Part shown: positions 43,278-53,900 of the stretch, in pieces
Layout of the letters: each line of letters opens with the position of its first letter
Position numbering within the stretch: position 1 is the stretch's first letter
Assembly (NCBI RefSeq): GCF_002895005.1
Contig: NZ_POWF01000001.1
Coordinates: forward strand, 660,344 to 724,343
Direction: 5' to 3'
Length of the DNA: 64,000 nucleotides
Source: Hanstruepera neustonica
Lineage (GTDB): Bacteria > Bacteroidota > Bacteroidia > Flavobacteriales > Flavobacteriaceae
Position numbers and translations under genes: made by a program
Notes under the pieces: model-generated
Seen by the model: only the letters and a program-made list of their open reading frames with translations
What the model was told of the DNA's origin: nothing
Databases searched by the model: none

Positions 43278-43386
43278 ATAAAGCTTTTGAATTAGTCTTA
43301 ATTATATTCGTTATATTTCCACTTCTCGATGTTAAATCTATGTAAATATTATGTAAAAAAATGGCGTGAGATTGCGATATTCGTAG

Positions 43387-43400
43387 CGAAAACGTTTTCG
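43387..43400. promoter_or_regulatory. LacI-family operator CGAAAACGTTTTCG
   Basis: A perfect 14-bp palindrome with the central CG that LacI-family helices need. It lies 110 bases upstream of susC and 93 upstream of the LacI gene, so one site could control both arms. It is the only copy in the window. Confidence 0.8.
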
Positions 43401-43492
43401 TGTTAACAACTTTTTAAGAAATTTGTTATTTAAGACAGAAAAACACTTCAAAATACTAATTTGCCCTTATATTTATTGGATAAAATGACTAT

Positions 43493-44533
43493 ATGAAAAG
43501 AAAGATTACATTAAAGCAAATTGCCCGCGAATTGGATGTGTCAATTTCTACTGTTTCGAAGGCCTTAAGAAACAGTTCTGAAATTAGTGAAGATACTCGG
43601 GAAAAAGTACAAGCTTTTGCCAAATTGTATAATTACCGCCCTAACAACATTGCTCTAAGTCTAAAGAACCGAAAAACAAAAACCATAGGAATTATAATAC
43701 CTGAAATTGTCCATCATTTCTTTTCGAAAGTAATTAGTGGTATTGAGCTTGTGGCTAATAAGAAGGGTTATAACGTAATTGTAGGGCTTTCAAATGAATC
43801 ATTTGATAAGGAGGTCATTAACATGGAAATGCTTGCTAATGGTAGTATAGATGGTTTTATATTATCCATTGCTAAAGAAACTTTGTTGCAGCAGGATTAT
43901 CATCATTTTAACGAAACCATTAGCCAAGGTATGCCTATTGTCATGTTTGATCGTATTGTGAACGATATAAAGTGCGATAAAGTAATTGTTGATGATGTAA
44001 AAGGTGCAAAAAAAGCGGTGGCCAAACTCATAGAAAATGGCTGTAAACAAATTGCAATTATCACAACTAAAGATTATGTGAGTGTTGGTAGATTAAGGAC
44101 TCAAGGCTATCTGGAAGCTTTAGAGGATCATAAAATTCACCCTAAAGCTAGCTTAATTTTAAAAGTTGATGACAAACTGGTTTCCGAGGATTATTTGGAT
44201 GTACTTGAGAATGAAATAGAACAACTTTTTAAACAAAACAAAAAACTTGATGGAGTTTTTGCAGTTAACGAACTGTATGCTATAACCGCAATGAAGGTGG
44301 CACGCAAATTTGGAAAACATATCCCAAATGATGTTCAAGTTATTGGTTTTACTGATGGTGTATTGTCTAAACATGCTACACCAAGCCTTACAACTGTTAG
44401 TCAACATGGTCAAAAAATAGGCGAAAAAGCTGCTGAATTGTTGATTCACAAGCTAGAGCATGAAGAGGAAGAGGAGCGTTTTCAAACTGTAATTATTGAG
44501 ACAGACTTGATCGAACGAGACTCTACAAAATAA
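43493..44533 (+). CDS. LacI family transcriptional regulator
   Basis: 346 residues. The N-terminal helix-turn-helix 'ITLKQIARELDVSISTVSKALRN' with hinge helix 'YRPNNIALSLKNRKTKTIGIIIP' (shown in parts) is followed by a periplasmic-binding-protein-like ligand domain ('IGFTDGVLSKHATPSLTTV'). It resembles the MalR-like regulators of flavobacterial maltose loci and should bind the palindrome at 43387 to control susC and the downstream genes in response to maltose or glucose-phosphate (inference). Divergent from susC, 130 bases ahead of the MFS gene. Confidence 0.93.
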   Translation: MKRKITLKQIARELDVSISTVSKALRNSSEISEDTREKVQAFAKLYNYRPNNIALSLKNRKTKTIGIIIPEIVHHFFSKVISGIELVANKKGYNVIVGLSNESFDKEVINMEMLANGSIDGFILSIAKETLLQQDYHHFNETISQGMPIVMFDRIVNDIKCDKVIVDDVKGAKKAVAKLIENGCKQIAIITTKDYVSVGRLRTQGYLEALEDHKIHPKASLILKVDDKLVSEDYLDVLENEIEQLFKQNKKLDGVFAVNELYAITAMKVARKFGKHIPNDVQVIGFTDGVLSKHATPSLTTVSQHGQKIGEKAAELLIHKLEHEEEEERFQTVIIETDLIERDSTK

Positions 44534-44578
44534 ATTTTAACATAGCATATTTAAAAACTTTTATATATTTACAACCGA

Positions 44579-44618
44579 ATCAAAACTTATATTTTCACTT
44601 CTCACCATAAGTTTTGAT
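44579..44618. promoter_or_regulatory. 12-bp perfect inverted repeat ahead of the MFS gene
   Basis: ATCAAAACTTAT (44579-44590) and ATAAGTTTTGAT (44607-44618), with a 16-base loop. There is no T-run after it, so it is a weak terminator for LacI at best. It may be a protein-binding dyad or leader hairpin of the MFS transcript. Confidence 0.4.
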
Positions 44619-44663
44619 AAGTAAATAGCTTGTCAAAATAGTATTAATTTCAATTGTACTATT

Positions 44664-46037
44664 ATGAAAAAGCGTACCCTTGGTTTTTGGGAAATTTGGA
44701 ACATGAGTTTCGGTTTTCTAGGAATTCAATTTGGTTTTGCACTTCAAGGAGGCTTTATGTCTCGTATTTTTCAAACACTTGGCGCTGAAAAAGACGCGAT
44801 TCCATTATTATGGATTGCCGCTCCGCTTACAGGTCTATTAGTGCAGCCCATCATAGGTTATTTAAGTGATAGAACATGGCATCCTAAATTGGGAAGGCGC
44901 CGACCTTATTTCTTAATCGGAGCTATATTGAGTTCCCTAGCCTTGTTTTTTGTGCCGCATTCACCAGCACTTTGGGTCGCAGCCGGATTCTTATGGATAC
45001 TAGATGCTTCCATAAATATTTCAATGGAGCCATTTAGGGCATTAGTGGCTGATAAACTACCTCAATCACAACGGTCCTATGGGTTTGTAGTTCAAACCTT
45101 AATTATTGGAATTGGTACTTGGGTAGCAAGTAACCTGCCTTGGATGGTTTCACAATTGGGAGTTAGTAATTCAGCGGAATCAGGAGTAGTTCCTATGTCG
45201 GTCAAAGTGGCTTTTGCCATAGGTGCTTTTGTTTTTCTTGTGAGTATACTCTACACCATTTTTACGACTCCAGAATATCCGCCAGAAGACATGGAGGAAT
45301 TTGAGCGTGAAAAAGCTAGAAAAAATCAGTTTATTCCAGATATTTTAAACAACATTGGCAGTATGCCATTAACCATGAAAAAGTTGGGAGTAATTCAATT
45401 TTTTTCGTGGTTTGCGTTTTTTACTATGTGGAGTTTGGCCAATCCGGCTCTTACGGAACATGTGTTTAAAACACCTGTGCCTATAGAATCTGATTTTGAT
45501 ATGACTATTGTTTCCCAAGCCGAAGCATTTAATGTTGCCAATACCGCATTTCAAGAATCATCAAATGCTGTGGGTTCAGCCATGGGTGTGTATGGATTGT
45601 CTTCAATGGCATTTGCACTATTATTGACTTTTTACACTTCTAAAAGACGCATTAACAGAAAGTTTGTTCACATGGTTTCATTAATGTTAGGTGGTCTTGG
45701 GTTTTTATTAATGAATTACTCTACACCTGAAAACTTAAAGTATTGCTTTATTCTCATAGGTTTTGCTTGGGGCAGTATCTTATCTATGCCTTACGCCATG
45801 CTTTCAAGTTCTGTTGACCCTAAAAAAATGGGTGTCATTATGGGGATTTTCAACATGTTTATTGTCATTCCGCAAATCATTGCAGCGTTAGGCGGTATCA
45901 ATTATGTATCTAGTTTACTGGGTGATGAGGCTATAAATGCTATGACTGTTGCTGGAATTAGTTTGATAATTGCAGGACTTTGTAACCTATTGATTACAAA
46001 TAAAAATGCCATAACCTATCAACCTGAAGAAATATAA
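44664..46037 (+). CDS. MFS sugar transporter (SLC45/maltose type)
   Basis: 457 residues, twelve membrane segments. 'FWEIWNMSFGFLGIQFGFALQ', 'GYLSDRTWHPKLGRRRPYFLIGA' (the GxLSDR..GRRRP loop between segments 2 and 3) and 'LDASINISMEPFRALVADKLP' are typical of the sucrose/maltose SLC45-like branch of the major facilitator family. It should bring maltose from periplasm to cytosol by proton symport. First of four plus-strand genes with spacings under 45 bases that end in GH65. Confidence 0.93.
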   Translation: MKKRTLGFWEIWNMSFGFLGIQFGFALQGGFMSRIFQTLGAEKDAIPLLWIAAPLTGLLVQPIIGYLSDRTWHPKLGRRRPYFLIGAILSSLALFFVPHSPALWVAAGFLWILDASINISMEPFRALVADKLPQSQRSYGFVVQTLIIGIGTWVASNLPWMVSQLGVSNSAESGVVPMSVKVAFAIGAFVFLVSILYTIFTTPEYPPEDMEEFEREKARKNQFIPDILNNIGSMPLTMKKLGVIQFFSWFAFFTMWSLANPALTEHVFKTPVPIESDFDMTIVSQAEAFNVANTAFQESSNAVGSAMGVYGLSSMAFALLLTFYTSKRRINRKFVHMVSLMLGGLGFLLMNYSTPENLKYCFILIGFAWGSILSMPYAMLSSSVDPKKMGVIMGIFNMFIVIPQIIAALGGINYVSSLLGDEAINAMTVAGISLIIAGLCNLLITNKNAITYQPEEI

Positions 46038-46040
46038 ATA

Positions 46041-46697
46041 ATGTCAAAAAAAGGATTCATATTTGATTTGGATGGCGTCATAGTTGATACGGCCAAATAT
46101 CACTATCTGGCTTGGAAAAAACTAGCTGAAAGTATTGGTGTCAACTTTACTGAAAGAGAAAACGAGCAACTTAAAGGTGTGAGTCGTGTGAAATCTCTGG
46201 AAAAAATTTTGGAATGGGGAAATAAATCCATTTCTGAAGATGATTTTATGAAGTTGATGGCCATAAAAAATGACGATTATCTTACCTACATCAATAAAAT
46301 GGATAAACAGGAAATTCTTCCAGATGTAGAACGGGTTTTAAACTTACTAATTCAAAACAACCAAGGAATAGCGCTGGGCTCGGCTAGTAAGAATGCCAAA
46401 ACTATCCTAAAAAAAGTGAGCCTAATCCATAATTTTGATGCCATTGTTGATGGCAATGATGTTGTTAAGGGTAAACCAAACCCTGAAGTGTTTTTAAAAG
46501 CTGCAAAAGATTTAAAAGTGAAACCAAATCAATGTATCGTTTTTGAAGATTCAGTAGCAGGCATTCAAGCAGCAAATGCAGCTGATATGATTAGCATAGG
46601 TATTGGTGAAGCAGAAATCCTTCATGAAGCAGATTTCGTTTTTAAGGATTTCACTGAAATGGAAAATAGTTTCCTTATCGAATTAATAAATGAGTAG
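46041..46697 (+). CDS. pgmB: Beta-phosphoglucomutase
   Basis: 218 residues. HAD fold with nucleophile D9 and acid D11 ('FDLDGVIVDT'), 'GSASKNA' (motif II), 'KGKPNPEVF' (motif III) and 'FEDSVAGIQAA' (motif IV). It converts beta-glucose-1-phosphate, the product of the maltose phosphorylase encoded next, to glucose-6-phosphate in the cytosol. Starts three bases after the MFS gene and is 42 bases from GH65. Confidence 0.94.
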   Translation: MSKKGFIFDLDGVIVDTAKYHYLAWKKLAESIGVNFTERENEQLKGVSRVKSLEKILEWGNKSISEDDFMKLMAIKNDDYLTYINKMDKQEILPDVERVLNLLIQNNQGIALGSASKNAKTILKKVSLIHNFDAIVDGNDVVKGKPNPEVFLKAAKDLKVKPNQCIVFEDSVAGIQAANAADMISIGIGEAEILHEADFVFKDFTEMENSFLIELINE

Positions 46698-46739
46698 AAT
46701 ATATAGAGGTTCAAGCCTAGCCTCTAATAAAAATAAAGA

Positions 46740-49046
46740 ATGAATTTAGATTATATCATACCAAATGAATGGTCCATAATAGAGGAAGGGTTTAACCCAG
46801 ATCATGTTAAATCTTCCGAAAGTATTTTTAGTATTGGCAATGGTGCCATGGGTCAACGTGCAAATTTTGAAGAGCATTATTCTGGTGCAACTTTTCAAGG
46901 AAGCTATATTGCAGGTGTTTATTATCCTGATAAAACCCGTGTGGGTTGGTGGAAAAATGGCTACCCAGAATATTTCGCAAAAGTACTCAATGCACCCAGT
47001 TGGATAGGCATTCACATTACCATTAATAATGAAAAACTAGATTTATTCACTTGCAAGAATGTTGCTGATTTTAAACGCGAACTCAACATGAAAGAAGGTT
47101 GGTTATCTAGGTCGTTTACAGCAACACTTAAAAATGATATTCAAATACAGGTTGAAGCCAAACGCTTTTTAAGTTTGGATTTAGATGAGCTTGGAGCCAT
47201 TGAGTATAATATAACACCAGTTAATGCTGATGCTACAATTACGTTTCAACCATATATTGACGCAGGTATTAGAAATGAAGACACCAACTGGGAAGATAAA
47301 TTTTGGGATACTTTAAATGTTAGCCATGAAAACCATCAAGCGTTTATTCAGGCCAAAACCATGAAAACCCACTTTTATACCTGTACCTTCATGGAGTCCC
47401 AATTATTAATTGACGGGAAGTCTGTATTAATAGAACCTATCATAACAGCTGATGCCAATTCCGCTTCGTTTAGTTATGAATACAAGGTAAAAAAGGGAGA
47501 AACCTATACCATAAATAAATTTGGTGGTTACACAGTTGACAGGAACCATGATAAGAACCAATTGATTCCTGCAGCAAAAGCGGTTTTAAAAAAAGCTACC
47601 AAATTAGGGTTTAAAACTTTGTTGGAAAATCAAAAAGCAGCTTGGCAAAACATTTGGAATTTGGCAGATATAACTATTAAAGGTGATGTTAAAGCCCAAC
47701 AAGGTATTCGTTTTAATATTTTTCAACTCAATCAAACCTATTTAGGAAAGGATTCTCGATTAAATATTGGGCCAAAAGGCTTTACGGGTGAAAAGTATGG
47801 TGGAAGTACCTACTGGGATACTGAAGCTTACTGTATTCCCTTTTACATGGCTACAAAAGATCAAAACGTGGCCAAAACACTACTGGAATATCGTTACAAT
47901 CATTTAGATAAAGCCATAGAAAATGCCCAAAAGTTAGGGTTTAAAAATGGTGCAGCACTGTATCCAATGGTTACTATGAATGGTGAGGAATGCCATAACG
48001 AATGGGAAATAACCTTTGAAGAAATACATAGAAATGGAGCCATAGCATATGCCATTTACAATTACCATCGTTTCACGGGAGATTACTCCTACATTCCTGA
48101 AAAAGGATTGGAGGTTTTAATAGGAATTGCTAGGTTTTGGCATCAACGCGCTAATTTTTCATCGGTTAAACAACAATATGTTATTTTAGGAGTCACTGGT
48201 CCTAATGAATATGAAAATAATGTCAATAATAATTGGTACACCAATTATATGGCTAAATGGTGTATAGATTATGCTCTTGAAAATATTCAAAAAATAGAAT
48301 CTGAATATACGACTGATTTCACTCGAATAATGAACAAAACCAAATTGTCAAAAGCAGAAATGCAAGAGTGGCAGGCGGTTTCAACTAACATGTATTTTCC
48401 AGAGTCCAAAGAGCATGAGGTATACTTGCAGCAAGATGGCTTTTTAGATAAAGAATTAATTACTGTTAAAGATTTAGATAAATCACAACGACCTATTAAC
48501 CAAAAATGGTCATGGGATAGAATTTTGCGTTCACCATATATCAAACAAGCCGATGTCTTACAAGGGTTTTACTTTTTTGAAGACCATTTTACCCAAGAGG
48601 AATTAGAAAAGCATTTTGATTTTTACGAACCATTTACAGTTCATGAAAGTTCCTTATCGCCATGTGTCCACAGCATTCAAGCTGCAAAATTGGGACGCAT
48701 GGAACAAGCGTATCAGTTTTATTTAAGAACCTCTCGATTGGATTTAGATGATTACAATCATGAGGTTGAAGAAGGACTACATATTACGTCAATGGCTGGA
48801 ACCTGGATGAGTATTGTTGAAGGTTTTGGAGGTATGCGTGTTAGGGATAATATGTTAACGTTCAAACCTCAAATACCAAAACAATGGGAGGCATTTTCAT
48901 TTAAAATCAATTTTAGAAATCAAATCCTTAAAGTGAATGTATGCCAAAACCAAACCCATTTTGAATTGGAAGGTGATAGAGATTTACAGATTTTAGTCCA
49001 TGATAAACGGGTAACCATATCACCCAATAACTTGATAACCGTTTAA
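46740..49046 (+). CDS. GH65 maltose phosphorylase
   Basis: 768 residues, full GH65 length, with the N-terminal sandwich and the (alpha/alpha)6 barrel. The catalytic block 'EECHNEWEITFEEIHRNG' (416-433) contains the general acid glutamate; 'GGSTYWDTEAY' (354-364) is the upstream hallmark. There is no signal peptide, so it acts in the cytosol: maltose + phosphate gives glucose + beta-glucose-1-phosphate. The beta-phosphoglucomutase and the MFS maltose importer beside it support maltose and not trehalose or kojibiose as the substrate. Its stop is directly followed by the next ATG. Confidence 0.92.
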   Translation: MNLDYIIPNEWSIIEEGFNPDHVKSSESIFSIGNGAMGQRANFEEHYSGATFQGSYIAGVYYPDKTRVGWWKNGYPEYFAKVLNAPSWIGIHITINNEKLDLFTCKNVADFKRELNMKEGWLSRSFTATLKNDIQIQVEAKRFLSLDLDELGAIEYNITPVNADATITFQPYIDAGIRNEDTNWEDKFWDTLNVSHENHQAFIQAKTMKTHFYTCTFMESQLLIDGKSVLIEPIITADANSASFSYEYKVKKGETYTINKFGGYTVDRNHDKNQLIPAAKAVLKKATKLGFKTLLENQKAAWQNIWNLADITIKGDVKAQQGIRFNIFQLNQTYLGKDSRLNIGPKGFTGEKYGGSTYWDTEAYCIPFYMATKDQNVAKTLLEYRYNHLDKAIENAQKLGFKNGAALYPMVTMNGEECHNEWEITFEEIHRNGAIAYAIYNYHRFTGDYSYIPEKGLEVLIGIARFWHQRANFSSVKQQYVILGVTGPNEYENNVNNNWYTNYMAKWCIDYALENIQKIESEYTTDFTRIMNKTKLSKAEMQEWQAVSTNMYFPESKEHEVYLQQDGFLDKELITVKDLDKSQRPINQKWSWDRILRSPYIKQADVLQGFYFFEDHFTQEELEKHFDFYEPFTVHESSLSPCVHSIQAAKLGRMEQAYQFYLRTSRLDLDDYNHEVEEGLHITSMAGTWMSIVEGFGGMRVRDNMLTFKPQIPKQWEAFSFKINFRNQILKVNVCQNQTHFELEGDRDLQILVHDKRVTISPNNLITV

Positions 49047-50966
49047 ATGAAAATCGCAGTCACATATCTTTTGCTCTTTTTTGTTCTTTGTATTACGTCA
49101 TGCAAAGAAGATGTTGCTAGTACAGATACAAATAAGGATGTACCTATTTCAAATACATCATTGAACCATGTTGAACCACCTCATTGGTGGACTGGTATGA
49201 AAAACAACCAGTTGCAACTTCTGGTTAATCATACTAAAATAGGTGATTTTGAACCAAAGATAACTTATGATGGTGTCAGTATTGAAGCAGTTCATCAAGC
49301 AGATAGCCCCAACTATCTATTTGTGGATTTACTAATTTCTGAATCAGCACAACCAGGAAAATTCGATGTGGTTTTTACAAATGTCAATAATGAAAAACTA
49401 ACACATACCTATGAATTAAAAAGTAGAGATAAAAAAGCAGAAGATTACATTGGTTTTGATAGTCGTGACGCTATTTATTTAATTACTCCAGACCGCTTTG
49501 CCAATGGTGACACAACTAATGATGTTAATGATAATTTACGCGAAAAAATTATAAATCGAAAAGATGATTATGGTCGTCATGGTGGTGACATTAAAGGTAT
49601 TACGAGTCATTTAGATTACATAGACAATCTGGGTTTTACGGCTATTTGGCCAACACCAATGTTGATAAATGATATGCCACAAGCGTCTTATCATGGCTAT
49701 GCTATTACCGATTTTTATCAAGTTGATCCACGCTTTGGAACATTAAGTGAATACAAGGAATTAGCCTCAAAACTTAAGGAAAAGGATATGAAGCTGATTA
49801 TGGACATGGTGGCTAATCATTGCGGTAGTAAACACTGGTGGATGGAAGATTTGCCCTTTAAGGATTGGGTGAATCAACAAGAAGCGCTAGAAGCAGATAA
49901 ACCCTTGAATAATTCCAACCATCGTAGAACGGTAAATCAAGATTTATATGCATCAAAAAGGGATAAAAAAGAAATGAATGAAGGCTGGTTTGTAAGGGCT
50001 ATGCCAGATTTGAATCAGCGTAATCCATTCATGGCCAAATATATTATCCAAAATAATATTTGGTGGATAGAAACCCTACAACTCAATGGTATCAGACAAG
50101 ATACCTATCCTTACCCTGATAAGAATTTTATGAGTGATTGGGCAGGCGCTATCATGAACGAATATCCTAATTTTTCAATTGTTGGAGAAGAATGGAGCAC
50201 CAATCCATTATTGGTAGCCTATTGGCAAGATGGGCATCACAATAAAGATGGTTATCAATCCAATTTGAGGTCAACTATGGATTTTCCCATGCAAAAAGCC
50301 ATTGTTGATGCCCTAAATGAAAACGAATCTTGGAACGAAGGTTTAGTAAAAATTTATGAAGGCTTGGCCAATGATTTTGCTTACACCAGTCCAAAGGATA
50401 TTATGGTTTTTCCTGACAATCATGATATGAGTAGAATATTTACCCAATTAAAAGGGGATGTTTCAAATACACAAATGGCTTTAGGTTTAATAGCCACCTT
50501 ACCCAGAATTCCTCAAGTTTATTACGGAACAGAAATTTTAATGAATGATTTTGAAAAACCTGGAGACCATGGCCTATTGCGAGGCGATTTTCCAGGTGGT
50601 TGGGAAACCGATTCCATTAATGCTTTTAAAGCTCAAGGCTTAAATGAGAATCAGTTGAAAATGCAACAATTTATCTCAAAAATTTTTAAGTACAGAAAAA
50701 ATAGTCCAGCTATTCAAGAGGGTAAAACCATTCATTTTGCACCATTTATGGGAACGTATTTCTTGTTCAGAAATTTTGGTAATGAAACCCTTGTTTTGAT
50801 TTTAAACAAAAATGAAAACCCTATAACAGTCGACTTAAAACGCTATGATGAGTTGGGATTAAACGGTAATCAATTAATCAATATTGTTTCAGATGAACAG
50901 GTTACTTGGTCCGATTCTTTAACCCTTAATTCGCGTGGAATTACCTTACTAACAACCAAAAAATAA
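49047..50966 (+). CDS. GH13 neopullulanase/cyclomaltodextrinase, lipoprotein (SusA-like)
   Basis: 639 residues with a lipoprotein signal 'LLFFVLCITSC' (Cys19), an N-terminal sandwich (about 40-125), the GH13 barrel and a C-terminal domain. Catalytic triad: D352 ('GIRQDTYPY'), E381 ('VGEEWS'), D460 ('PDNHDMSR'). 'DAIYLITPDRFANGD' is typical of the SusA/cyclomaltodextrinase subfamily, which hydrolyses linear and cyclic maltooligosaccharides, usually in the periplasm. The SusA homologue lies in the plus-strand arm, next to the phosphorylase genes. Confidence 0.92.
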   Translation: MKIAVTYLLLFFVLCITSCKEDVASTDTNKDVPISNTSLNHVEPPHWWTGMKNNQLQLLVNHTKIGDFEPKITYDGVSIEAVHQADSPNYLFVDLLISESAQPGKFDVVFTNVNNEKLTHTYELKSRDKKAEDYIGFDSRDAIYLITPDRFANGDTTNDVNDNLREKIINRKDDYGRHGGDIKGITSHLDYIDNLGFTAIWPTPMLINDMPQASYHGYAITDFYQVDPRFGTLSEYKELASKLKEKDMKLIMDMVANHCGSKHWWMEDLPFKDWVNQQEALEADKPLNNSNHRRTVNQDLYASKRDKKEMNEGWFVRAMPDLNQRNPFMAKYIIQNNIWWIETLQLNGIRQDTYPYPDKNFMSDWAGAIMNEYPNFSIVGEEWSTNPLLVAYWQDGHHNKDGYQSNLRSTMDFPMQKAIVDALNENESWNEGLVKIYEGLANDFAYTSPKDIMVFPDNHDMSRIFTQLKGDVSNTQMALGLIATLPRIPQVYYGTEILMNDFEKPGDHGLLRGDFPGGWETDSINAFKAQGLNENQLKMQQFISKIFKYRKNSPAIQEGKTIHFAPFMGTYFLFRNFGNETLVLILNKNENPITVDLKRYDELGLNGNQLINIVSDEQVTWSDSLTLNSRGITLLTTKK

Positions 50967-50974
50967 ACCAAAAG

Positions 50975-53900
50975 ATGATAAAATGGCAATGGTTATTCGT
51001 GTTGTTGATTGCAAATGTTATTTCTGCACAAGTCACTATAGTTGTTGACCATGTTCCTGACGCAACACCTGCAGACGCCAATATGTACATTTCTGGAAAT
51101 TTTGAAGGTTGGTCTGGAGGTCAAGAACCCTATAAATTACAGAAAAAAGATAATTCATATAGTATCACTTTACCCAAAACATCTGAAAGTATCTTGTTTA
51201 AGTTTACTTTGGGTTCATGGCAAACCGTTGAATGTGATACCAAAGGATCAAGTATAGATAATCGCTCTTATGCATTTAAACATATAGCGGATACCTTGCA
51301 TGTTAAAATTGAAGGTTGGAGCCATCTTTTTGATTCAAAAGCTGTATCAACGGCTAAAAAAAATGTCACGATTATTTCTGAAAACTTTAAAATTCCACAA
51401 CTCCAAAGAGAACGACGTGTTTGGATTTATTTACCACCAAATTACAAATCTGCCAAAAAATCCTTTCCTGTGGTGTATATGCACGACGCTCAAAATGTCT
51501 TTGATAAAACAACGTCCTATTCAGGTGAGTGGGAGGTTGATGAAACATTAAATAAATTATTCAGAGAAAAAAACCTTGAGTTAATTGTTGTTGCAATTGA
51601 TAATGGAGGAGACAAACGTTTGGATGAATATTCGCCTTTCAAAAATCCAAAGTATGGTGGTGGCGAAGGGGATGCCTATCTAGATTTCATGGTTAATACG
51701 CTAAAACCCTATATTGACAGTCATTACAACACCTTAACTGATAAAAAGCACACAGGAATCATTGGGAGTTCAATGGGAGGCTTGATCTCTCATTATGCGG
51801 CTTTAAAGTATCCTGATGTTTTTGGGAAAATAGGAGTGTATTCTCCAGCCTTTTGGTTTGCACCAGAAATTGAAAATTATTCAAAAACTCATGGAAATCT
51901 AAAAGACACCAAAATGTATTTTTTGGCTGGTGGAAAAGAAGGTGAAAATGTCCGTTTTAATGAAATCAATCAAACGGTTCGAGATATGAACCAAATGGTT
52001 GAACTGTTAAAAAATCAAGGGTTTCCAGCTGAAAACATAACATCTAAAGTAGTACCAGAAGGTAAGCATAACGAAACCCTATGGCGCGAAAATTTTGAAG
52101 AAACCATCTCTTGGTTGTTTTCCGAAAAACTTAAAGAAAGAAAATTTATAAGTGCTACACTTATTGAAAATAATAAATTACAAATTGAGGTTTCAGATGG
52201 GAAGTATATCTCTAAATTTTACTCACCAAAAATTGTAGAAACGACCTTTCTTCCAAAGGGTGAAAATTTTAACCCAAAATCTCATGCTGTAGTTTTAAGT
52301 CCGCAAACTGTTGAGTTGATCCCAATCGTCGAGAAAAACAAATCTATTTTTTCATCAGAAGGTATCACCGTTGTTGTTCAAAAAGAACCTTTTAAAATTT
52401 CCTATTTGTATGAGGGTATCGAGTTGATTTCAGAAAAAAACGGTTACTATAAAACCGATGATTTTGAAAATATTGACTTTAATCTAACCGATAATGAAAT
52501 ACTCTATGGTGGTGGCGCTAGAGCTTTAGGGATGAATCGTCGAGGTCATCGTTTACAATTATATAATAAAGCGCATTACGGCTATGAAACCACTAGTGAG
52601 TTAATGAACTTCACGTTGCCCATGGTGTTGTCGTCAAAACAATACATGTTACATTTTGATAATGCACCTATTGGCTATTTAGATTTAGACAGCAGAGCAG
52701 ATAATACACTAACTTACGAAACCATTTCTGGGCGTAAAACCTATCAGGTTATTGTCGGAAATTCTTGGTATGACATCATTGATAATTATACTAACTTAAG
52801 TGGAAAACAACCTATGTTGCCACGTTGGGCTTTAGGAAATTTTTCAAGCAGATTTGGCTATCATTCTCAAAAGCAAACATTAAAAACCATTGAAGCCTTT
52901 AGAGAAGAAAGCATTCCCGTTGATGCAATTATTCTTGATTTGTATTGGTTTGGAAAAGAGGTTATGGGAACCATGGGTAATTTAGAGTTTGATAGAGATT
53001 CCTTTCCAAATCCAAAACAAATGATTAAGACCTTGCACGACAACAATGTTGAAACCATCTTGATTACAGAACCCTTTATTTTAACAACCTCTAAACGTTG
53101 GGATGAAGCGGTTACGAACAATGCTTTGGCAAAAGATAGTCTAGGAAATCCAGCAACCTATGATTTTTTCTTTGGAAATACGGGTTTGGTAGATGTGTAT
53201 AGCCAATCAGGTTATACATGGTTTAAAAACATAAATAAAGATTTGTTAAGTCTGGGTGTTACTGGAATTTGGGGTGATTTAGGTGAGCCAGAAGTGCATC
53301 CTTCACGATTAATTCATGCAACTGGAACGGCAGACGAAGTCCATAATATTTATGGTCATGATTGGGCTAAATTGGTTCAAGAAGCTTTTAAAGAAGCATC
53401 TCCAAACCAAAGGCCTTTTATTCTCATGCGTGCAGGTTATTCAGGCTCTCAAAGATATGGCTTGGTGCCTTGGTCTGGTGATGTTAATCGGACTTGGGGC
53501 GGATTGCAAAGTCAGCCCGAAATTGCCTTACAAATGGGTATGCAAGGTTTAGCCTATATGCATAGTGATTTAGGTGGTTTTGCCGGAGCAAACCTAGACG
53601 ATGAGCTATATGTGCGTTGGTTGCAATATGGCGTGTTTCAGCCTATTTATAGACCTCATGCGCAGGAAGATGTGCCTAGTGAACCAATTTACAGGAGTGA
53701 AAAAGCCAAGGCTTTGGCAAAACAAGCCATTGAGTTGCGCTATAAATTTTTGCCTTATAACTATAACCTTATGTTTGAAAACAATCAAACAGGAACACCT
53801 TTAATGCGACCATTATTTTTTGAAGAACCAGAGAACCAGAAATTGTTGAATTATTCTGAAACCTATCTTTGGGGATCACATATTTTGGTGGCGCCAATTC

